Assembly: GCF_011302915.1 (NCBI RefSeq)
Contig: NZ_CP049872.1
Span: forward strand, 248,001 to 312,000
Source of the DNA: Thermomonas sp. HDW16
GTDB lineage: Bacteria; Pseudomonadota; Gammaproteobacteria; Xanthomonadales; Xanthomonadaceae
Direction of reading: 5' to 3'
Length of the DNA: 64,000 bases
Shown: one piece after another, positions 18,192 to 30,663 of the stretch
Numbering within the stretch: position 1 is the stretch's first letter
Layout of the letters: each line of letters opens with the position of its first letter
Notes under the pieces: generated by a model
What the model was told of the DNA's origin: nothing
The model's database searches: none
Seen by the model: only the letters and a program-made list of their open reading frames with translations
Translations under genes and position numbers: made by a program

Positions 18192-19055
18192 ATGACGATC
18201 TTGGTCAGCCCACGCGTCCACGATCTCGGCGGTTTCCAGGTGCGGCGCGCCGTACCCAGCCTGCAGGCGCGCAGCGTCGGCCCGTTCGTGTTCGTCGACC
18301 ACATGGGCCCGGCGTTGTTCGAACCCGGCCGCGGCATCGATGTCCGCCCGCATCCGCATATCGGCCTGGCCACGGTGACCTATCTATGGGCGGGGGCGAT
18401 GCGGCATCGCGACACCCTGGGCAGCCTGCAGGACATCCTGCCCGGCGACGTCAACTGGATGACCGCCGGCCGCGGCATCGCCCATTCGGAACGCACCCCG
18501 CCCGAGCCGCGCGCGCATGGCTTCGCCATCCACGGCATGCAGACCTGGGTGGCGCTGCCGAAGTCCGACGAGGAAACCGCGCCATCCTTCCACCACCACC
18601 CGGCATCGACGCTACCCGCGCGCGACCACGCCGGCGCGCAACTGCGGGTGATCGCCGGACGCGGTTTCGGCATGGAATCGCCGGTGAAGGTGTTCGCCGA
18701 TACGTTCAACGTGGCGGTCGATCTTGCGCCCGATGCCGAACTCGTGATCGAAGCCGAAGCCGAGGAACGCGCGCTGTACGTGCTGGAAGGCGAGGCGCAA
18801 CTGGACGGCAGCGATATCCCGGAGAAACACCTGCTGGTGCTGGATCGAGGCGCGCGCCATGTGCTGCGCGCGAAAACGCCGCTGAAGGCGATGCTGTTCG
18901 GCGGTGAACCGCTGGACGGCCCGCGCCACCTGTGGTGGAACTTCGTGTCGTCCTCGAAGGAACGCATCGAACAGGCCAAGGCCGATTGGGACAGCGGCGC
19001 GTTCGGCCTGATTCCCGAGGACGATCAGGAACGGATTCCGCTACCGGATCGCTGA
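18192..19055 (+). CDS. Pirin family protein (287 aa)
   Basis: A bicupin protein. The N-terminal cupin holds the metal ligands in RPHPHIGLATVTYL and MTAGRGIAHSERTP (His, His, His, Glu), around residues 55-105; the C-terminal cupin follows a pirin_C region near residue 180. Some bacterial pirins have quercetinase activity or bind partners; the role here is undetermined. An AAGGAG at 18180-18185 sits at good spacing to the ATG at 18192. It lies 17 bp downstream of the permease, so the two are probably one transcript. Confidence 0.92.
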   Translation: MTILVSPRVHDLGGFQVRRAVPSLQARSVGPFVFVDHMGPALFEPGRGIDVRPHPHIGLATVTYLWAGAMRHRDTLGSLQDILPGDVNWMTAGRGIAHSERTPPEPRAHGFAIHGMQTWVALPKSDEETAPSFHHHPASTLPARDHAGAQLRVIAGRGFGMESPVKVFADTFNVAVDLAPDAELVIEAEAEERALYVLEGEAQLDGSDIPEKHLLVLDRGARHVLRAKTPLKAMLFGGEPLDGPRHLWWNFVSSSKERIEQAKADWDSGAFGLIPEDDQERIPLPDR

Positions 19056-19062
19056 GCGCATT

Positions 19063-20175
19063 TCAGAACAATTCACCCTGTGGGGTGATCTTGCGTGGCG
19101 CCACGAACATATCCGTGCGCAATGGCGGCAACGACCCGAAACCGAGCCGGTTGCGAGTCTTGCCGAAACGCATCGCGATCAGCTCGGCGAACGGCCCCTG
19201 ACCGCGCATGCGGCTACCGAACGCGCTGTCGTAATCCTTGCCGCCGCGCATCTGCCGGATCAGGCTCATCACGTGTTCGGCGCGCTCGGGATAGTGCAGG
19301 CGCAGCCATTCGCGCCAGACTTCCTTCAATTCATGCGGCAAGCGGAGCAGCACATAGCCAGCCGCGCGCGCACCGGCCTCGAATGCGGCTTCGAGGATAT
19401 GTTCCAGGTGCTTGTCGGTGATCATCGGGATCACCGGTGCGACCAGCACACCAACCGGTACGCCCGCATCACGCAAGGCCGCGATCATCTTCAACCGCGT
19501 ATGCGGCGCGGCGGCGCGCGGTTCCAGTTTCGATGACAACACGTTGTCCAGCGTGGTCACCGACACGAACGCACTGACCAACCCGTGTTGTGCCAATTGC
19601 GCCAACAGATCGATGTCGCGGGTGATCGCGCTGCCCTTGGTCACGATGCTGAGCGGATGCTTCGTTTCCAGCAACACTTCAAGGCAGGCGCGACTGATGC
19701 CGTGGTCGCGTTCGATCGGCTGCCAGCCATCGGTATTGATGCCGAGTGCGATCGGTGCCGGCACGTAACCGGGCTTCGCCAGCTCAGCGCGCAGCAACTC
19801 GGCGGCATTGGTCTTCGCGAACAGCTTCGTCTCGAAATCGAGGCCGGGCGAAAGATCGAGATAGGCGTGCGACGGCCGCGCGAAGCAATACACGCAGCCA
19901 TGTTCGCAACCGCGATACGGATTGACCGATTGGCTGAAGCCGATATCCGGCGACTGGTTGCGGCTGATGATGCTGCGCGCGCGTTCGATGCTGACCGTGG
20001 TCCGCGGTTTCGGCGCCTCGGCCAGGTCTTCGTAAACCGAACCCCAGCCATCGTCCTCGCCGCGGAATTCGCGCTTCTCGAAACGTCCGGCCACGCGCGA
20101 AGCCGCACCGCGGCCCTTGGTCGGCCGCTCGGCCTTGCGCGCATCTACGGGTGGTTCGTCACGCGACATTTCCAT
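19063..20175 (-). CDS. PA0069-type radical SAM protein (370 aa)
   Basis: Belongs to the Rv2578c/PA0069-like radical SAM group. The iron-sulfur cluster motif is CEHGCVYC (Cys-x3-Cys-x2-Cys) near residue 93, preceded by the family's NPYRG. Further blocks, such as ALGINTDGWQPIER, follow the TIM-barrel order. Residues 1-50 are basic and disordered. The family is conserved in proteobacteria but its reaction is not established. Starts at 20175 and 20169 are both possible. It is convergent with pirin and divergent from the cardiolipin synthase gene. Confidence 0.88.
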   Translation of the reverse strand: MEMSRDEPPVDARKAERPTKGRGAASRVAGRFEKREFRGEDDGWGSVYEDLAEAPKPRTTVSIERARSIISRNQSPDIGFSQSVNPYRGCEHGCVYCFARPSHAYLDLSPGLDFETKLFAKTNAAELLRAELAKPGYVPAPIALGINTDGWQPIERDHGISRACLEVLLETKHPLSIVTKGSAITRDIDLLAQLAQHGLVSAFVSVTTLDNVLSSKLEPRAAAPHTRLKMIAALRDAGVPVGVLVAPVIPMITDKHLEHILEAAFEAGARAAGYVLLRLPHELKEVWREWLRLHYPERAEHVMSLIRQMRGGKDYDSAFGSRMRGQGPFAELIAMRFGKTRNRLGFGSLPPLRTDMFVAPRKITPQGELF

Positions 20176-20237
20176 CGCGGCACCCTACCCTGTCGTGGTC
20201 GCAACGCGCGCGACAACGCCCGTCCAATGGAGACCGA

Positions 20238-21677
20238 ATGCACCCGTTGCTGCAGCTCTGGGAAGCCCTGTGGGCGATTCCGTACATCGGCCTATACCTG
20301 GGCCTGGGCTGGTTGGCGTACCTGCTGGGGCTGGGCATCTACATCGTGCTGCAGAAACGCGAGCCGGCGGCGACGATCAGCTGGCTGGTCAGCCTGGCCG
20401 CCCTGCCCTACATCGGCTTCCTGATCTACCACGTGTTCGGCCCGCAGAAGATCCGCCGCCACCGCCTGCGCCGCGCACGCACGCGGGTCGGGATGAAGGG
20501 CGAGATGCCGGTAGGCGGCGACGACGCGGTGGAGCTGGCCTTGCTTGGACAGGCGACCACCGGCCTGCCGCCGACCACGGCGACGCGCGTCGAACTGCTG
20601 GTCGATGGCGCGGCCACCTACGATGCCTTGATCGCGGCGATCCGCACCGCGCGCCACCACGTGCATCTCGAGTACTACATCTACACGCCGGATCGCAGCG
20701 GTACTGCGCTGCGCGATGCCTTGATCGAGCGAGCGCGCGCAGGCGTGAAGGTGCGACTGCTGCTGGACGCGGTCGGAAGCTCCAAATGCAATGACGCCTT
20801 CTTCGCCGAATTGCTGGCCGCCGGCGGCGAACTGGCCTGGTTCCATCCGATGCGTTTCGGCCAGGTATGGAAGCGGCCGTGGTTGAACCTGCGTACCCAC
20901 CGCAAGATCGTGGTGGTCGATGGCCGCATCGGGTTCGCCGGCGGCATCAACATCACCGACGAGGAGAACGAACGCCTGCGCGCGGACGCTTACCGCGACC
21001 TGCATGTGCAGGTGGATGGCGATGCCGTGCGCGCGCTGCAGCTGGTCTTCGTCGAGGACTGGGCGTATGCCACCGGCAACCGCGATTTCATCGGCGACGT
21101 TGCCAGGGCGATGCCGCCACCTGAGCGCGGGCCGATCCCGACGCAGGTCATCACCTCCGGCCCGGATTCGGACTGGGAGGCGATCCACCGCCTGCATGTG
21201 GGCGCGATCCACGCGGCCAAGCGCCGGGTCTGGCTGGTCACGCCGTACTTCGTGCCCGGGGAGGCTGCGATGATGGCGCTGACTTCCGCTGCGCTCGGTG
21301 GCCTGGACGTGCGCCTGCTGGTGCCCAAGCAGAGCGACAGCAAGTTGGTCACCTTCGCCGCCCGCTCCTACTTCGATACCCTGCTCGCGGCCGGGGTCAA
21401 GGTCTACGAATATGGCCCGCGCATGCTGCACACCAAGGCCCTGCTGGTCGACGACGATCTCGCCCTGATCGGCAGCGCCAACTTCGACCATCGCAGCTTC
21501 CGCCTCAATTTCGAGATCTGCCTGCTGTTCCGCGATGCCGACGTGGCCGCCGACCTCGCGAAACTGATCGAGCGCGAATTCGCGAACGCGCCGCGCGCTC
21601 GCGACGACCGCGACCGCTCCTTCTGGCGCGCGCGCCTGCCGGAGGCGTTCGCACGGCTGCTGTCGCCCTTGCTCTGA
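20238..21677 (+). CDS. cls: Cardiolipin synthase, phospholipase D family (479 aa)
   Basis: Makes cardiolipin by transesterifying phosphatidyl groups at the inner membrane. Two N-terminal helices (residues 12-75) anchor the enzyme. Two PLD catalytic motifs follow: HRKIVVVD (about residue 222) and HTKALLVD (about 398), each His-x-Lys-x4-Asp. The ATG at 20238 begins the first helix. It is followed by a small membrane-protein gene and pdxJ on the same strand; the 63-bp gap holds a possible TACACT -10 box, so the next genes may have their own promoter. Confidence 0.93.
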   Translation: MHPLLQLWEALWAIPYIGLYLGLGWLAYLLGLGIYIVLQKREPAATISWLVSLAALPYIGFLIYHVFGPQKIRRHRLRRARTRVGMKGEMPVGGDDAVELALLGQATTGLPPTTATRVELLVDGAATYDALIAAIRTARHHVHLEYYIYTPDRSGTALRDALIERARAGVKVRLLLDAVGSSKCNDAFFAELLAAGGELAWFHPMRFGQVWKRPWLNLRTHRKIVVVDGRIGFAGGINITDEENERLRADAYRDLHVQVDGDAVRALQLVFVEDWAYATGNRDFIGDVARAMPPPERGPIPTQVITSGPDSDWEAIHRLHVGAIHAAKRRVWLVTPYFVPGEAAMMALTSAALGGLDVRLLVPKQSDSKLVTFAARSYFDTLLAAGVKVYEYGPRMLHTKALLVDDDLALIGSANFDHRSFRLNFEICLLFRDADVAADLAKLIEREFANAPRARDDRDRSFWRARLPEAFARLLSPLL

Positions 21678-21740
21678 CGCATTCCTCGCCGCTTGCCAGC
21701 GGCGTACACTTTCCGCCATTCCCCGCCCGGAGCCGCCTGC

Positions 21741-21998
21741 ATGCATTGGCTGTACCTCCTGCTCGCTCTCGCCGCGATGGCCGTCGCCATCAAGACCACC
21801 TCCAGCGGCCTGATGTTGCTGTGCATGCTGGCCTCCCTGGTGTTGCTGGTGCTGTGGCTGGCCGGCCTGTATTCGGCGCGCATGGCCGGCCGCAGCCGCG
21901 ATCCCAGTGCGATGATCGATCCCGCCGAGCTTCGCCGACTGCGCGAACAAGCCGAGGCGCGCAAAGCGGCGAACAATCCGGAATCGCCCGCACCTTGA
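21741..21998 (+). CDS. Small two-helix membrane protein (85 aa)
   Basis: Two adjacent hydrophobic helices (residues 3-20 and 24-46) are followed by a charged C-terminal tail rich in Arg, Glu and Ala that may be helical. GGAG precedes the ATG at 21741 at good spacing. Its stop codon overlaps the TTG start of pdxJ (TTGA), so translation of the two is likely coupled. No family is recognised. Confidence 0.7.
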   Translation: MHWLYLLLALAAMAVAIKTTSSGLMLLCMLASLVLLVLWLAGLYSARMAGRSRDPSAMIDPAELRRLREQAEARKAANNPESPAP

Positions 21999-22758
21999 GC
22001 ACCGCGCTCAGCGTCAACCTCAACAAGATCGCCGTGCTGCGCAATTCCCGCGGCGGTGGCGAGCCCGATGTCCTGCGCGCGGGCATCACCTGCCTGGACG
22101 CGGGCGCGCACGGCCTGACCGTGCATCCGCGCCCCGATGCACGCCACATCCGCGAGGACGATGTGCGTGCCTTGGCGGGCTTGTGCCGGCAGCGCGGCGT
22201 TGAGTTGAACATCGAAGGCAATCCGTTCGCCCCCCCCGCCCGGGTTATCCGGGACTACTTGCTCTTTGCGAAAGCACCCGCCCGGCGCAGGTCACCCTGG
22301 TGCCGGATGGCGATGGCCAACTGACATCCGACCACGGCTTCGATTTCAGCCGCGATGGCGGTGCGTTGCGCCCGCTGATCGCCGCCTTCAAGGCGCTCGA
22401 TTGCCGGGTCAGCGTCTTCGTCGATGTCGGCGATCCGGATGTGGCGATCGCGGCCGGTTGTGGTGCTGATCGGGTCGAGCTCTATACCGGCCCGTTCGCC
22501 GAGGCCTATGCCGCTGGCGATGCCACGCAGGCACTGCAGGCCGCCGCTGCTACCGCGCGCCTGGCCCAATCGGCGGGTTTGGCGGTGAATGCCGGCCACG
22601 ACCTCAACCAAGCCAACCTCGCGGCCTTCCTGGCTACGGTTCCGGACGTGCGCGAAGTCTCGATCGGGCACGCGCTGATCGGCGAAGCCCTGTACGCCGG
22701 CCTCGAGTCCACGGTGTGCGCTTACCGCCGCATCGTCGATGCCGCGGTAAGCGGCTGA
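21995..22758 (+). pseudogene. pdxJ: pdxJ, pyridoxine 5'-phosphate synthase, with an apparent frameshift
   Basis: PdxJ condenses 1-deoxyxylulose-5-phosphate and amino-acetone-3-phosphate to pyridoxine phosphate. Both halves are clear. The first starts at TTG 21995 ([16 protein letters not shown]) and runs to GNPFA; the second continues [15 protein letters not shown] and [16 protein letters not shown] to [11 protein letters not shown] and the stop at 22758. They are in different frames. The switch is needed at a run of eight C (22230-22237): one more C would restore a 254-residue enzyme. This could be a homopolymer sequencing error or a real inactivation. The active-site regions in both halves are otherwise intact, which favours an error. 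Confidence 0.88.
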
Positions 22759-22761
22759 CGA

Positions 22762-23181
22762 TCAGCGCCTGATCGCGATATCGCGGTAACCGGCCTCGCG
22801 CGCCGCGGCCAGCGCGAACGCGAATGCGCGATATTCCGCCTCGCCATTGCTGTCCAGCGAGAGAACGGCATCCGGTGCCTGCGCACGCTGCGCACGAAGC
22901 TCCGCGGCCAAGGTCGGCAGTTCAACCCGCACACCGTCCAGCAGCGCACTGCCATCGGCCTGCACTTGCAGCTGGACGGGTTCCGGTTTGGGATCCGCGC
23001 TGGGCGGAGCGACGCCTGGCAGGCTCAATGCAAGTGTGTCGCTGCGGATCGGCATGGTGACCATGAAGATCACCAGCAGCACCAGCATCACGTCGACCAG
23101 CGGGGTGATGTTGATGCCGGCCATCGCGCCTTGCGCGGGGCGGGTTGCGGTCGAAGCCGAAGCGAAGACGGACGCAGTCAT
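22762..23181 (-). CDS. ExbD/TolR family protein, third copy (139 aa)
   Basis: A biopolymer-transport accessory protein: one transmembrane helix near residues 22-42 with the essential Asp in [14 protein letters not shown], then a periplasmic domain of about 90 residues. It is cut off from the tonB-exbB-exbD-exbD operon by a strong terminator at 23268-23295, so it probably has its own promoter. The C-terminal domain differs from the two upstream ExbD copies, with an LQVQADGSALLDG strand and an AREAGYRDIAIRR end. It may serve a different TonB/TolA-like partner or ExbB; this is inference. Convergent with pdxJ, 3 bp apart. Confidence 0.88.
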   Translation of the reverse strand: MTASVFASASTATRPAQGAMAGINITPLVDVMLVLLVIFMVTMPIRSDTLALSLPGVAPPSADPKPEPVQLQVQADGSALLDGVRVELPTLAAELRAQRAQAPDAVLSLDSNGEAEYRAFAFALAAAREAGYRDIAIRR

Positions 23182-23267
23182 GCGAACCTCCTTGCCGCGG
23201 GCGGAATGCCCGATTCCAAACTGCGCCGATCGCGCGCAATGGTCAAGTGCCCGCGTCTTTCGGATAC

Positions 23268-23295
23268 AAAAAAACGCCGCCCTTGCGGGGCGGCG
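23268..23295 (-). terminator. Rho-independent terminator of the tonB-exbBDD operon
   Basis: On the minus strand a GC stem (CGCCGCCC with its complement, 23275-23282 and 23287-23295) and a 4-base loop are followed by seven T (23268-23274 read in reverse). It lies 46 bp beyond the exbD stop at 23341. Confidence 0.9.
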
Positions 23296-23340
23296 TCGTC
23301 ATCCACGACGGGCTCCTTAGCGGAGCCTGAGTTGTCTTGT

Positions 23341-23754
23341 TCAGTTCTGCACGAAGCCGATCTTCACCATCTCAGCGTTCTTGGCGGCGGTGAGCACCTT
23401 GGCCAAGATGCCGTATTCGGCGGCTTCGTTGGTGTCGATCTGCAGTTCCGGCTGGTTGGTCGGATCGCGATCGACTTCGTTGCGCATCATCTGCTGCAGC
23501 GCGCTCACCGGAGTGGGCGTGTTGTTCCAGAACACCTGACCGGCGGCGTCGATGCGCAGTTCGATCGGATCCGGCGGTTCCTTCGGATTCTCCGGTGGCT
23601 TGTCCGTCTTCTGCGGCAGGTCGACATCGACCGGCACCGACTGGATCGGCATCGTCACCATGAAGATGATGAGCAGCACCAGCATCACGTCAACGAGCGG
23701 CGTGACATTGATGTCGGCCATCGCGCCACCGCCGGAATTGCTTGAAAATGCCAT
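23341..23754 (-). CDS. exbD2: ExbD family protein, second of the operon (137 aa)
   Basis: One transmembrane helix with the conserved Asp in [14 protein letters not shown] at residues 16-30, then a periplasmic domain. A Pro/Lys-rich stretch ([15 protein letters not shown]) sits just after the membrane. In Xanthomonas campestris the equivalent exbD2 is dispensable for iron uptake but needed for other responses such as pectin-induced functions; whether that applies here is inference. It starts 11 bp after exbD1 and ends at the operon terminator. Confidence 0.93.
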   Translation of the reverse strand: MAFSSNSGGGAMADINVTPLVDVMLVLLIIFMVTMPIQSVPVDVDLPQKTDKPPENPKEPPDPIELRIDAAGQVFWNNTPTPVSALQQMMRNEVDRDPTNQPELQIDTNEAAEYGILAKVLTAAKNAEMVKIGFVQN

Positions 23755-23765
23755 GGCGGTTCTCC

Positions 23766-24191
23766 TTACTGGCCTTTCTTCGGCGGCGTGGTCACGAAGC
23801 CGACCTTGGCGATGCCCTGGGCCTGCGCGATCTTCACCACGTCGTTGACCAGGCGATACGGCGTGGTCTTGTCTGCGCGGATATTCACCGGCGGCTGCGG
23901 GCTCTTCTGTGCCTCGACCGACAGCTCGCTTTCCAGCAGCTGCCGGGTCGCCGGCTCGTCGTTCCAGAACAAGGCGCCCGATTCGGTCACCGCGATGGTG
24001 ACCGGCGGGATCTTCTTGTTCTCTTCCTTCTTGTCGACCACCGCTTCCGGCAGCTGCACCTTGACCCGGTGGTTCATCAGCGGGGTGGTGATCATGAAGA
24101 TGATCAGCAGCACCAACATCACGTCCACGAGGGGCGTGACGTTGATCTCGGCCATGGGGCCGCCGCTGTCGTTACCGGAACTGAAGGCCAT
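23766..24191 (-). CDS. exbD1: ExbD family protein, first of the operon (141 aa)
   Basis: Component of the inner-membrane proton channel that energises TonB. It has the single helix with the Asp ([17 protein letters not shown], residues 15-31) and a periplasmic domain with KVQLPEA after the helix. It ends with TPPKKGQ. It begins 27 bp after exbB and is followed 11 bp later by exbD2, so the four genes form one operon. Confidence 0.94.
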   Translation of the reverse strand: MAFSSGNDSGGPMAEINVTPLVDVMLVLLIIFMITTPLMNHRVKVQLPEAVVDKKEENKKIPPVTIAVTESGALFWNDEPATRQLLESELSVEAQKSPQPPVNIRADKTTPYRLVNDVVKIAQAQGIAKVGFVTTPPKKGQ

Positions 24192-24218
24192 GGTGATGCT
24201 CCGTCAGGCTCGCTTCGA

Positions 24219-24977
24219 TCAACGCTTGCCGGCGACTTCGCCGACGCGCGAGCCGGTGGCGAAGAAGTCGTGCAGGTCGTGCGCGAAGGTGTCGAACTGA
24301 TTGTTGGTGACGCGGTTCAGGCGCACGAAGAAGTTGTACGCCAGCACCGCCGGGATCGCCGTGAACAGACCGATCGCGGTCATGATCAGGGCCTCGCCCA
24401 CCGGACCTGCCACCGCGGAGATCGAGGCATCGCCGGACGCGCCGATCTTGATCAGGGCGCGATAGATGCCCCACACGGTGCCGAGCAGGCCGACGAACGG
24501 CGCGGTCGAACCGACAGTGGCGAGCACGGTCAAGCCATCTTCAAGACGCGAAGACTCGCGGGTCACCGCCTGGCGCAGGGCGCGGTCGACGAACTCAGAA
24601 CGGTTCAGCGACTCGGCCAGACGCGAACCGTCATGGCGCTGGTGGTGGGCGGCGGCCTGGGCGGCGTCGAGGGCGATCTTGGAGAACGGCTCGGACTTCG
24701 GCTGTTCTTCCATGAAGCGGATCGCGTCCTGCGCGTTCGGGGTTTCCCAGAACGTGCCGGTCACCCGATCCGCGCGGCCGCGCAGGCGGCTGTTCTTCAC
24801 CGCATTGATGATGATCCAGTACCAGGACATCAGCGACATCACCATCAGGGTGATGAAAACAACCCAACCGACGAAGTCGAGCTGGGTGATCAGATGGTCA
24901 AAGCCCATCTGCTGCAGCGCGGCGGCGTTGTTGCCTCCGGCGGCGGCAGGGGCGGCAGCAGTCGTTTCCTGCAACAT
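24219..24977 (-). CDS. exbB: ExbB, MotA/TolQ/ExbB proton channel protein (252 aa)
   Basis: Three membrane helices. The first follows an Ala-rich N-terminal periplasmic extension (residues 1-22). A cytoplasmic loop of about 95 residues holds the conserved RLAESLNRSEFVDRALRQ. The second and third helices carry TVLATVGSTAPFVGLLGTVWGI and ISAVAGPVGEALIMTAIGLFTAIPAVLAYN, with the Thr and Pro residues of the channel. With ExbD it makes the proton-driven stator that powers TonB-dependent receptors such as the one at 6599. Confidence 0.95.
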   Translation of the reverse strand: MLQETTAAAPAAAGGNNAAALQQMGFDHLITQLDFVGWVVFITLMVMSLMSWYWIIINAVKNSRLRGRADRVTGTFWETPNAQDAIRFMEEQPKSEPFSKIALDAAQAAAHHQRHDGSRLAESLNRSEFVDRALRQAVTRESSRLEDGLTVLATVGSTAPFVGLLGTVWGIYRALIKIGASGDASISAVAGPVGEALIMTAIGLFTAIPAVLAYNFFVRLNRVTNNQFDTFAHDLHDFFATGSRVGEVAGKR

Positions 24978-25058
24978 ACGCTTACCTTTGGGTGTCGTGG
25001 ATGGAGTTTAGAAGTGGAACAAAATGAACGGATGGAACAGATATAACAAACGCAGCAA

Positions 25059-25751
<693 letters not shown>

Positions 25752-25834
25752 GCGCAAGGCTCTGGTGTGGGAAGCCCCGGACGCGCTGCGCCGGGGCGAC
25801 AACATGTGGCCCGGGGGCCGCAGGAACCACCTAG

Positions 25835-25863
25835 TCTATACCAATCCCCTGCGCTTGTTCCAA
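25835..25863 (-). promoter_or_regulatory. Putative promoter of the tonB operon
   Basis: On the minus strand TTGGAA (25863-25858) is separated by exactly 17 bp from TATAGA (25840-25835), a good sigma-70 match about 80 bp upstream of the tonB ATG. No clear Fur box is seen overlapping it. Confidence 0.6.
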
Positions 25864-25902
25864 GCGGTGGATTCGTGCAGACCCGAAAGTGGGGTGCAGT
25901 TC

Positions 25903-27039
25903 TCAACGGGCAAGGATCCTCTTGGCGTCTTCGGGCTTCTTGACACCCTTGTCCAATGCTTTCTGGGCAGCGGCCTTCGCTTCTGCCTTCTTGCCGCTGT
26001 ATTCAAGCACCTTCGCCAGGTTGAGGTAGGCCTCGCCATCGGCTGCCATCGGCGCGGCTTTGCCATACAGCTCGGTCGCCAATGCGATCTTGTCGTCGAC
26101 ATAGGCGTTTTGCGCCAGTACCTGATAGTCGCGCGCCAGATCGGGCCCGGCCTGCAGGATCCCTTTGCTCAGGCCCTCCTCGATCACCTTCTTCGCATCG
26201 TCCCAACGCTGTGCGTTTATGTAACCCACATACAGCGCACGTAGTTCGCGGCTTTCGCTCAACATGCCGCGCTTGTATGCGTCCTCCAGCAGCACGTTGG
26301 CTTGATCGGGCTTGTCGGCACCCTGCAGCGCAGCGACCGCGTTCATCAAGGTGCGCTTATCGGCCGGGTTCTTGGCGACCAGATCTTGGTAGATCGCAGC
26401 CGCTTCTTCATTGCGACCAAGGTTCGCGAGGACACTCGCGCGGAATCCGGCATGTTTCGGATCAACGGACTTGGTCTCGGCCAGGAAGCGATCCATGGTA
26501 GCCAGCGCTTCAGCGTATTTTTCGTTGCCGTACTGGATCACCGCCAGGTTGTACATCGTGTTGTAGTGACTGTCGTTGTCCAAACCGTTTGCATCGACCG
26601 CTTTCTTGAAGTAGTCAGCGGCCTTGGCCTGGTCGTCCATGTCGGCGGCGGCAGCACCCGCCATCGAGTAAGCGAAAGATTTGTCATAGGCACCAGCCGT
26701 CGGCATTGCCGCGATCTGTTCGGCCTTCGCAATCACGCCAGCCATGTCCTGTTTTTCGTAAAGCTCCTGCATCGCCTGCAGGTCCTTGACGGTCTTGCCG
26801 TTCGCCTTGGCCTCGGGAGAGACGCGGGTCGCATTCGGGTAAATCGCCGGCTTCTGCTCAGCTTGCTTCGCCTCCTCCTTCTTGCCCTTGCCAAGCTCGG
26901 CCATTCGCTTGGCACGCTGTTCGCGCATGGAGGGCGAGGTATTCTCCTGCTCCGCCTGAACGGCAGGTGCGAGCGTGGCGAGTGCCAACGCAGTGGTCAG
27001 GGCGACGACAAATGGCGGACATTGGGCAAAGCGGGTCAT
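25903..27039 (-). CDS. Periplasmic tetratricopeptide-repeat protein (378 aa)
   Basis: A Sec signal ends at AVQAEQ (residue 28). A charged Lys/Glu-rich stretch follows (residues 35-65) and then about eight TPR-like helical repeats to the end: AYDKSFAYSMAGAAAADMDD, NTMYNLAVIQYGNEKYAEAL, AEAYLNLAKVLEYSGKKAEA-type units. A GAGGTGA Shine-Dalgarno precedes the ATG at 27039. It lies upstream of tonB on the same strand; the tonB promoter begins in the gap, so they may be separate transcripts. A scaffold or protein-binding role is implied by the fold; the partner is unknown. Confidence 0.85.
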   Translation of the reverse strand: MTRFAQCPPFVVALTTALALATLAPAVQAEQENTSPSMREQRAKRMAELGKGKKEEAKQAEQKPAIYPNATRVSPEAKANGKTVKDLQAMQELYEKQDMAGVIAKAEQIAAMPTAGAYDKSFAYSMAGAAAADMDDQAKAADYFKKAVDANGLDNDSHYNTMYNLAVIQYGNEKYAEALATMDRFLAETKSVDPKHAGFRASVLANLGRNEEAAAIYQDLVAKNPADKRTLMNAVAALQGADKPDQANVLLEDAYKRGMLSESRELRALYVGYINAQRWDDAKKVIEEGLSKGILQAGPDLARDYQVLAQNAYVDDKIALATELYGKAAPMAADGEAYLNLAKVLEYSGKKAEAKAAAQKALDKGVKKPEDAKRILAR

Positions 27040-27150
27040 GGGTCACCTCGAAGCGATGTCATTGGTTCCGCCATCATGCGGCGGGGGTCGCACCGTAGCA
27101 GAAAGCAGATCGTTTGAACCGTGCCGAAATCATGCCGGCAACTCATTCAG

Positions 27151-27963
27151 TCACTGGCAATGTGGGGTGTGACCGGCCTTGCGTGCCGCCTGCATCGTCG
27201 GCAGCAGGCCGTCGGCGCGGGCCTGCAGCTCGCGCAGGCGTGAGGCCGGATCCGGATGGGTGGACAGCCATTGCGGCGGCCGCGAGCCGCTGGCGGCAGC
27301 CATGTTCTGCCACAAGGCCACGGCGCCGCGCGGGTCGAATCCGGCCTTGGCCATCAACTGCTGGCCGACGACGTCCGCTTCGCCTTCTTGGACGCGGGAA
27401 TTGGGTAGCAGCAGACCTGCCTGGGCGGCGATGCTGCCGCCCTGAGCCACCGCACTGCCGACCCCTTCGCCGTAGCGGGCGCCAGCGAGCGACGACAGCA
27501 CCTGCAAGGCGCCCGACGCCCCCATCTGGCGGGTGATGCGTTCGTTGTGGTGGTGCGCGATCACGTGCCCGATTTCATGCGAAATCACCCCAGCCAACTC
27601 GTCCTGGTTTCTGGCGACTTTGAAGATGCCGGTGTACACGCCGACCTTGCCACCCGGCAGTGCGAAAGCGTTGGTTTCCGGATTCTCGAACAGGGCGACC
27701 TCCCAGTTCAGTCGTTGCCAGTCGGGCGGCAATTGGCGAACCAGGCTGGTCACCACGCAACGTACGTACGCGGTCTGTCGACCATCCTTTGATTGCGGGG
27801 TCTGCTGCTTGGCCTGGGCAAAGGCCTGCTCGCCGAGTTGCGCCAATTGTGCTTCGGAGACGCCGCCCACGACCTGCGTGCGCCCGGTCGGTGACGTGGT
27901 GGTGGCGCAGGCAGAGACGGCGGTGGCGATCGCCATGCTGAGCAACAGGGCCTTGGCTTTCAT
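27151..27963 (-). CDS. M48 family metalloprotease, lipoprotein (270 aa)
   Basis: A lipoprotein signal (lipobox VSAC at residues 16-19) is followed by an M48 protease domain. The zinc motif HEIGH lies near residue 135 in VISHEIGHVIAHHHNE, and the third ligand Glu is in EGEADVVGQQLM near 195. It ends with a helical segment and a short tail. It resembles periplasmic LoiP/BepA-type proteases acting on outer membrane proteins, but lacks the C-terminal TPR domain of BepA. AAGGA precedes the chosen ATG at 27963. It lies between the TPR gene and gyrB on the same strand. Confidence 0.9.
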   Translation of the reverse strand: MKAKALLLSMAIATAVSACATTTSPTGRTQVVGGVSEAQLAQLGEQAFAQAKQQTPQSKDGRQTAYVRCVVTSLVRQLPPDWQRLNWEVALFENPETNAFALPGGKVGVYTGIFKVARNQDELAGVISHEIGHVIAHHHNERITRQMGASGALQVLSSLAGARYGEGVGSAVAQGGSIAAQAGLLLPNSRVQEGEADVVGQQLMAKAGFDPRGAVALWQNMAAASGSRPPQWLSTHPDPASRLRELQARADGLLPTMQAARKAGHTPHCQ

Positions 27964-28053
27964 CGTGGCGATCCTTCGGGGAATGACGCCCATATGTAAT
28001 GTGCCAAACCTGAAGATCGCGTCAAGCTGCGCTGCGGCAGCCGTGCTCTTGGT

Positions 28054-30606
<2,553 letters not shown>

Positions 30607-30663
30607 TTAGCTATAGGAACCCACAGTATAGCAATCGCCGCCCAGCAGCGCCTGTCTGGCCGT

